Source: Chlorobiaceae bacterium (GTDB taxonomy: Bacteria; Bacteroidota; Ignavibacteria; UBA10030; SZUA-254). Taken from it: a stretch of 64,000 nt of DNA. The notes under the pieces were generated by a model. It had not been told where the DNA came from. It searched no databases and saw only the letters and a list, made by a program, of their open reading frames with translations. The position numbers and the translations under genes were made by a program. The stretch covers positions 107,396 to 171,395 of the forward strand of contig PNNN01000011.1 in the NCBI GenBank assembly GCA_013824245.1. Reading direction: 5' to 3'. Of this stretch, positions 62,599 through 64,000 are shown piece after piece. The number at the start of each line of letters is the position of its first letter. Positions within the stretch are counted from its first letter, which is position 1.

Positions 62599-64000
62599 AT
62601 GAAATATTATATACTCTTCACATCTATTTTTATTATTCATTTAACTCTTTCCGCTCAAGAAGACTTCTATCATCCCGAGCTTGAATGGCGGACAATTCAA
62701 ACGGAACATTTTAATATTCATTACCATCCGGGTGTTGAACGAACCGCGCGCGTTGTTGCAAAAATTGCTGAAGATATTTATGGACCCATTACATCCTTCT
62801 ATCAATACGAACCCGACGGTAAAATAAGTTTTATAATGAAGGATTACGATGATTTTTCGAACGGAGCGACATATTTTTTCGATAACAAGATTGAAATATG
62901 GGCATCGGCGCTCGATTTTGATCTTCGTGGTTCACATAATTGGCTTCGGAACGTTATCACGCACGAATTCACCCACATGATTCAAATTCAAGCTTCTATA
63001 AAATTCGGACGAAAAGTTCCAGCTTTTTATCTACAATGGCTTCAGTATGAGTCTGAAAGACGAACAGACGTTTTATATGGTTATCCGAATGGTATCGTTT
63101 CTTATCCAGTATCCGGCTTCGTTATGCCGGCTTGGTTTGCAGAAGGTGTAGCACAATACAATCGACGAGAATTTGCCTACGATTGGTGGGATTCGCATCG
63201 CGATATGATTCTTCGAATGTACATACTTGATGGCAACATGTTGTCGTGGAATCAAATGTCAACGTTTGGTAAAACAAGTCTTGGAAATGAATCGGCATAC
63301 AATTCCGGATTCGCGCTTGTTGGTTACATTGCAGATCATTATGGGGAAGATAAGCTGCGGGAGATTACTTACAATCTTCGTTCACTCACAACTTTTACAA
63401 TCGATGGAGCAATAGAAAAAGCAATTGGTAAAAGCGGTAAAGAATTGTACAGCGAGTGGATTGATTATCTTCGAAATGATTATAACAATAGAATATCTGC
63501 CCTGAAAGGAAATCTTGTAACCGGAGAAATGATCGGAAGCGTTGGGTTCGGAAATTTCTATCCCCATTTTTCACCTGATGGAAAGTCGATTGCTTACATC
63601 AGTAATAAGGAATCGGATTATTTCGGAACGTCATCCTTATACTTGTACGATATCATTTCAAAAAAAGAAAAGCTTCTGCATGCGGGTGTAAGGTCTAATT
63701 TTTCATGGAGTCCGGACGGAAAAAAAATCTATTATTCAAAACTCACGCGCGATAATCCACATTGGTCGAATATCTTCGATATTTTTTGCTATAATATCGA
63801 AAATGAAGAAAACAACCGGATTACCAAAGGATTACGCGCAGATGCGCCTTCGGTTTCTCCTGACGGAAATAAAATCAGTTATGTCTCAGGTGCGGATGGA
63901 ACCCTTAATATTTTCACTATGGATTTAGATGGGAAGAACATCAAACAACTCACATTTTTTAAAAATGGTGAGCAGGTTTTTAATCCATCCTGGTCACCGA
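62599..64000 (+). CDS. Peptidase MA-like metalloprotease with TolB-type propeller, 3' end beyond window
   Basis: The frame is open from the ATG at 62599 to the right edge (at least 467 residues). A signal peptide ends about TLSAQ. Residues 23-290 form a gluzincin-type domain: zinc motif THEFTHM (H122, E123, H126) and PAWFAEGVAQY, supplying the third ligand Glu. It continues with PD40/TolB-like propeller blades: FSPDGKSIAYISNK, FSWSPDGKKIYYS, SVSPDGNKISYVS, PSWSP. Proteins of this make-up in FCB bacteria are exported and may act on peptides at the envelope. It lies 6 bp behind the lipoprotein gene. Confidence 0.88.
   Translation, partial: MKYYILFTSIFIIHLTLSAQEDFYHPELEWRTIQTEHFNIHYHPGVERTARVVAKIAEDIYGPITSFYQYEPDGKISFIMKDYDDFSNGATYFFDNKIEIWASALDFDLRGSHNWLRNVITHEFTHMIQIQASIKFGRKVPAFYLQWLQYESERRTDVLYGYPNGIVSYPVSGFVMPAWFAEGVAQYNRREFAYDWWDSHRDMILRMYILDGNMLSWNQMSTFGKTSLGNESAYNSGFALVGYIADHYGEDKLREITYNLRSLTTFTIDGAIEKAIGKSGKELYSEWIDYLRNDYNNRISALKGNLVTGEMIGSVGFGNFYPHFSPDGKSIAYISNKESDYFGTSSLYLYDIISKKEKLLHAGVRSNFSWSPDGKKIYYSKLTRDNPHWSNIFDIFCYNIENEENNRITKGLRADAPSVSPDGNKISYVSGADGTLNIFTMDLDGKNIKQLTFFKNGEQVFNPSWSP

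Overview
The window comes from a bacterium of the Bacteroidota/Chlorobiota (FCB) group, most likely Ignavibacteria-like. The main evidence is a type IX secretion sortase (PorU, C25 gingipain fold) next to its outer-membrane shuttle PorV, secreted proteins with C-terminal sorting domains, several PorV/FadL-like barrels and FCB-style lipoproteins. Unlike Bacteroidia, several clear promoters read TTGACA-N17-TATATT, which fits a more basal lineage. The species cannot be named from sequence alone.

Layout. Positions 1-694 hold the edge of a DNA methyltransferase. 1035-4489 has a GNAT-like protein and a pab (folate) locus with pabC/pabB facing pabA. 4486-11154 is a minus-strand block: thioredoxin-YCII fusion, Obg GTPase, an unknown protein and a 1225-residue TPR protein. 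11408-18496 carries SpmA/SpmB-like proteins and an amino-acid/peptide set (proline dehydrogenase, OPT transporter, PepD) with a PqqD-like protein, an MNT nucleotidyltransferase and a broken HEPN gene. 18571-27916 is accessory: DUF4143 ATPase, T9SS cargo, beta-helix protein, a DUF5615/DUF433 toxin-antitoxin pair and a possible sigma/anti-sigma-like pair. 28072-35249 has an MFS transporter, an intact MNT/HEPN pair, an M29 aminopeptidase, a four-helix-bundle (23S IVS-type) protein, MacA/MacB-like efflux subunits and a protein made of six Myb/SANT-like repeats. 35310-42735 is core: uvrB, comF, gap, pgk, rhomboid, ispG. 42787-52981 on the minus strand has a lipoprotein, polyprenyl synthase, tatC, glyA, rpiB, outer-membrane proteins, gmhB and a one-domain GT5 protein. 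53305-64000 is the T9SS region: porU, porV, an M6-like pseudoprotease, a lipoprotein and an MA-type peptidase/TolB-propeller protein cut by the window edge.

The most unusual signal is between and inside genes. At least five families of short dispersed repeats occur: heptanucleotide tandem tracts, octanucleotide tracts, GCG-type 'TTTGCGnnCTTnGCGGT' repeats, REP-like CCCTTCG...CAGGG palindromes, and a 60-bp element with GTAGTAG/CTACTAC ends. Heptads encode the hydrophobic core of one signal peptide, lie at the break in a HEPN toxin gene, end an aminopeptidase gene and flank the four-helix-bundle gene in inverted orientation. A REP-like palindrome sits in frame inside a T9SS sorting domain. No rRNA, tRNA or CRISPR array was seen.
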